Part shown: positions 6,450-9,328 of the stretch, in pieces
How the letters are laid out: each line of letters begins with the position of its first letter
Position numbering within the stretch: position 1 is the first letter of the stretch
Source of the DNA: Candidatus Poseidoniales archaeon
GTDB lineage: Archaea; Thermoplasmatota; Poseidoniia; Poseidoniales; Poseidoniaceae
Reading direction: 5' to 3'
NCBI GenBank assembly: GCA_003602535.1
Contig: QQSA01000117.1
Coordinates: 6,097-15,424 of the forward strand
DNA length: 9,328 bases
Program-made: the position numbers and the translations under genes
Notes under the pieces: generated by a model
Told to the model about the DNA's origin: nothing
What the model saw: the letters and a program-made list of their open reading frames with translations, nothing else
The model's database searches: none

Positions 6450-9248
6450 TTACTCACTCTCACTAATTGATGGATTAGCATTAACCACTACCATTGACTC
6501 AGCAGCAAACTTCCTTGCATCTTGCTTCAAGAAAGGAGTGTAAAGTGCAGGTAGTAATAACAAACTCGAGACCAATGCAAGTACGATTGCCACAACGAAT
6601 ACTTGTCCAAATAATTGCAACGGTACAAGTGATGAGAAGTTCAGAACAGAGAACCCGCCTGCAGTTGTCAGTGCTGCACCAAACATTGCACGACCAGTAG
6701 TCGCGGCTGACTTAGTAGTCCAATCTGCCGGGTTTGCATCAGGAGCATGCTCGACTTCTTCTTCCAAACGAGTCGTTATATGCACAGCATAATCAACACC
6801 CAAACCGAGGGTGAGTGCTCCAATTGTGACGGTTTGAGAATTAAGTTGGTAACCAGTCAACCCCATGATTCCATAGACCCATATTACTACTACCATTAGT
6901 GGTATCCAAGTTACAAATCCTCTTGCAGCACCTCGGACAAAGTCCTTCTGTCTGACAGAATTAATTCCAACCAGCATAAGTAAAATTACACCTGCAACGG
7001 TTGCTGTAGATATTACTGCAGAATCTGCAACATCTGCAGTAACTTGAGCCAAAATCAATGATCTTCCGGAGATCATAATCAGATATTCATCATCTCTATC
7101 TTCTCCTAATTTAGCTAAGTTTTCGCTCAATTCATTTTCGAATTCAGCTGTGTCTTTCCAATCAAGAGTCGCTGCTTGGAAGGAAATCACAGTCTGACTT
7201 GCATCGGAGTTTAAGTTGCTTGAAGAGATATTTCTACCCTCTTCAGACAGTAGCCATATCCTTAGAACATTCCAAGAAACTTCATCTGATTCATCTAATT
7301 GTGACAATAGATTATCGAGTTCACTATTCGATGACCTCGACTCTTCGAGAATTCCCCAAATACCGATTGGTAAGCCATTAATATCTTCAGAACCAGTTAA
7401 CTCATCGATGATGTCATCATAGACCATTTTGCCTTCTGCAGATATTATATCTCCCTCCAACACGACATATAACGGAGACGGGCTACTCTGGAATTCATCT
7501 GAAATCAGCAAGAAATCTTGAACCACAGGTACAGATTCATCGAAGTTGTCTCTTGTGTCAAAACCAACTTCGAGTTGTTGGAAACCAATAAACATTGGAA
7601 CCGAGATTATCACAGTAACAAGAACTACTAGAACTGGAGTTTCAGTTAGTGATCCAACCCATTTTGAAATAGGCCCAATCTCGTTTTTGCCAGACTTTTC
7701 TAATGGTAATTTCTTCGGAGGAATAATCATCATCAAAGCAGGCAATGCAGTTATACTCAGCAAGTAAATGAAGAACAAACCAATTGCGATAACTGTTCCA
7801 AACGATACTAGGAATTGTTGTGATGAGAACCGGAATGAAAGGAATCCAACTATATCTGTGAAAATCGCAACTAGAAGTGCTGCAGAAGTGAGGATAGTAC
7901 CTTTACGGATTGCAATTCTTCTCGCCTCGATCGAGAAATCCCGCAAGGTTTCACGACCCTGTGGATCATTCTTTTCTTGATCTTGCATTTCCTCCCTTAT
8001 TCTAGCTACAACATGCAAACCATAATCCACACCTATTGCAAGTAGCAAAATTGGAATTGAGTTCATCGCTGCATTGAACACCATCTTCACTCCAAGTAAT
8101 GTAAGCAAACCTGCCATCCCATAGGTCGATAGAATTGCAAATACTGTCAGCACTAACACATTTGCAGTATCGCGCTTGCTACGGAATTTAGTCCACAAAA
8201 TGAATCCTAGAAGTAGTAGACAAATCGAATTAAGTATTCCTAATTCTTTGCCCAGATTTGCATTTTGTCCAGTCGAAAATTGTGAAAAAGAGAATACTGA
8301 AATGTCTGAATCATCAGTCTCATCTTCTGCCTGCTCTGCTAATTCTTCAGCCCATGCGGTGATAAGTTTCTCAACTTCTCCTTTTATCTCTAAATCATAT
8401 TCAGCAGGATCTGTATTTACTACAAATGTTGTCAGAATCGGACCATCAGATTCCCATGGCTCATCTGAATCTTCCACAGGTAAGCAAGACAACATCATAG
8501 CACGGTAATCAATAGATTGCATACCCATCAACAGTCCTAATTTACCAGATATGGGCCCTGTAATCGGTAATATATCAGACGCATTAGGTCCTTGATTCAA
8601 TCCTTCTAATTGACCCATCATTATTCCCAAAGACTGTGAAAGATTGTCACCAGAATCCAACCGATTCAACCAATCTTCTGGAGTCCCTGGATTCCATGAG
8701 CGCAATTCATCTGCTGTGATTGGGCTGGGCGAAGGAATAGAATTGCCTGCTATTGAAAGATTATCCAAGCTACTCTGCAAACTAGAATTGTTAGAATTAA
8801 CAACTGCTGATATTGCATCATTCATTTCACCCATCCATACAACAGCCGAATCTATGTCCTGAAGGTGATGCCATTGCATAGCGGCACTCGCCATTCCATT
8901 ATTTGCCTGAATACCATAAAGTGGATATTGATATTTATCTAAATCAGGATTTTCAAGTAAAATTGCTTCAAGGGTTGCTAATTGCTCCCAGGTAGAATTC
9001 TCATACAAATCACCGGATTCAATTTCATCAATGAAACGAATGAAATCGATTGAAGCACGATATTCATCCTCAACTTCATTTAGCAGTCTAACGGTTTCAT
9101 TATCTGGGAAAAATGCATCTTCGCTATTATCAAAATTGATGAACATCGCATTAGGAGTTAAAGCCAATATTAGCACTGCAATAATTCCTAAAGTCGTCTT
9201 TGGACGTTCAGAACTGAATCGTGTCATCTCATCGAATATGTTCTTCAT
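6450..9248 (-). CDS. RND superfamily exporter, HAE3/MMPL type (COG1033-like)
   Basis: 932 residues, complete. RND proteins move hydrophobic or amphipathic molecules using the ion gradient; relatives handle lipids, hopanoids or sterols (MmpL3, HpnN, NPC1). Seen: the two-fold repeat of the superfamily. Helix 1 (about 18-37) precedes exported loop 1 (38-333); helices 2-6 follow (about 334-352, 361-386, 393-415, 450-474, 480-508). Helix 7 (537-555) precedes loop 2 (556-742), and helices 8-12 lie at about 743-905. The fourth helix of each half carries the paired motif GVDYGLH (406-412) and GVDYAVH (817-823), whose Asp residues are the expected proton-relay positions. AFFPDNETVR (45-54) and TRDNFDESVPV (565-575) open the porter loops. 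Loop 1 is about 100 residues longer than loop 2, with an Asn/Ser-rich section near 140-230. GGGTGG lies 4 bases ahead of ATG 9248. The substrate cannot be told from sequence; a lipid is a context guess. Confidence 0.95.
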   Translation of the reverse strand: MKNIFDEMTRFSSERPKTTLGIIAVLILALTPNAMFINFDNSEDAFFPDNETVRLLNEVEDEYRASIDFIRFIDEIESGDLYENSTWEQLATLEAILLENPDLDKYQYPLYGIQANNGMASAAMQWHHLQDIDSAVVWMGEMNDAISAVVNSNNSSLQSSLDNLSIAGNSIPSPSPITADELRSWNPGTPEDWLNRLDSGDNLSQSLGIMMGQLEGLNQGPNASDILPITGPISGKLGLLMGMQSIDYRAMMLSCLPVEDSDEPWESDGPILTTFVVNTDPAEYDLEIKGEVEKLITAWAEELAEQAEDETDDSDISVFSFSQFSTGQNANLGKELGILNSICLLLLGFILWTKFRSKRDTANVLVLTVFAILSTYGMAGLLTLLGVKMVFNAAMNSIPILLLAIGVDYGLHVVARIREEMQDQEKNDPQGRETLRDFSIEARRIAIRKGTILTSAALLVAIFTDIVGFLSFRFSSQQFLVSFGTVIAIGLFFIYLLSITALPALMMIIPPKKLPLEKSGKNEIGPISKWVGSLTETPVLVVLVTVIISVPMFIGFQQLEVGFDTRDNFDESVPVVQDFLLISDEFQSSPSPLYVVLEGDIISAEGKMVYDDIIDELTGSEDINGLPIGIWGILEESRSSNSELDNLLSQLDESDEVSWNVLRIWLLSEEGRNISSSNLNSDASQTVISFQAATLDWKDTAEFENELSENLAKLGEDRDDEYLIMISGRSLILAQVTADVADSAVISTATVAGVILLMLVGINSVRQKDFVRGAARGFVTWIPLMVVVIWVYGIMGLTGYQLNSQTVTIGALTLGLGVDYAVHITTRLEEEVEHAPDANPADWTTKSAATTGRAMFGAALTTAGGFSVLNFSSLVPLQLFGQVFVVAIVLALVSSLLLLPALYTPFLKQDARKFAAESMVVVNANPSISESE

Positions 9249-9252
9249 AATT

Positions 9253-9269
9253 CCACCCTAACCTTAACC
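9253..9269 (-). promoter_or_regulatory. G-rich leader with ribosome site GGGTGG of the RND exporter
   Basis: On the minus strand the leader reads GGTTAAGGTTAGGGTGG, ending 4 bases before ATG 9248. GGGTGG (9258-9253) can pair in part with the 16S tail (GGTG core) and serves as the ribosome site. Four G-runs with short loops also allow a weak two-layer quadruplex that would cover that site. Confidence 0.45.
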
Positions 9270-9280
9270 TGAGACTTTCT

Positions 9281-9303
9281 ATGTTATATTGGCTTGTATA
9301 TAT
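9281..9303 (-). promoter_or_regulatory. candidate archaeal promoter of the RND exporter (TATA-like boxes)
   Basis: Read on the minus strand, GATATATAC (9304-9296) is a good TATA-type box about 50 bases ahead of ATG 9248, which would place transcription start near 9272-9276 and give a leader of about 25 bases. A second A/T box, AATATAACAT (9290-9281), would start transcription near 9260. The choice between them cannot be made from sequence. Confidence 0.5.
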
Positions 9304-9328
9304 CCGATTCAAACCGTTGCGACATTTC

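Noticed and set aside
5930..6481. 183-residue minus-strand reading frame opposite the ribbon-helix-helix and DUF2237 genes
   Set aside because: It lies antisense to two recognisable proteins and overlaps the exporter end. Its composition (Ser/His/Cys-rich, no domain) is that of a shadow frame.
8176..8508. 110-residue plus-strand frame opposite the exporter gene
   Set aside because: Antisense to a clear RND protein, Ser-rich and without motif or ribosome site.

Overview
The window reads as a gene-dense piece of an archaeal chromosome. It is visibly AT-rich, its stop and start codons lie close together, several starts carry GGAGG/GAGGTG-type ribosome sites, and there is a TATA-like box about 50 bases upstream of the rightmost gene. 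A 12-helix RND exporter of the archaeal HAE3/COG1033 type, a zinc-knuckle motif like that at the N terminus of archaeal aIF1, and acidic, sequon-rich surface proteins suggest a marine planktonic euryarchaeon (Marine Group II / Poseidoniales-like). The lineage is inferred, not proven; no rRNA or other strong marker is present.

Layout, left to right: (1) 1-900, the 3' two thirds of a pyruvate kinase gene, + strand. (2) 957-3794, a 945-residue two-membrane-helix protein that I read as a prokaryotic member of the CD36/SR-BI/LIMP-2 family, with about 400 extra residues inserted in its ectodomain. (3) 3857-6449, a compact + strand cluster: an SPFH/band 7 (stomatin-like) protein, an unrecognised two-helix membrane protein with a C-terminal Cys knuckle, a 76-residue membrane protein with a Cys/His cluster, a 51-residue ribbon-helix-helix protein (5889-6044), and a DUF2237 protein. 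(4) 6450-9248, minus strand, an RND/MMPL-type exporter whose stop codon abuts the DUF2237 stop with no base between. (5) 9249-9328, the exporter's leader and promoter.

The main point of interest is the CD36-like protein. In animals this family forms a lipid-conducting tunnel between two membrane anchors and often works in SPFH-marked membrane domains, while relatives of the RND exporter (NPC1, Patched, MmpL3, HpnN) move lipids and sterols. CD36-like, SPFH and RND genes side by side therefore suggest a lipid uptake or membrane-lipid handling locus. This is inference from family knowledge and proximity. Only the 3857-6449 cluster looks like an operon, the CD36-like gene may have its own promoter, and the exporter is transcribed the other way.

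No tRNA, rRNA, CRISPR array, insertion sequence or phage gene was seen. The longest stretch without a gene is the 80 bases at the right end.
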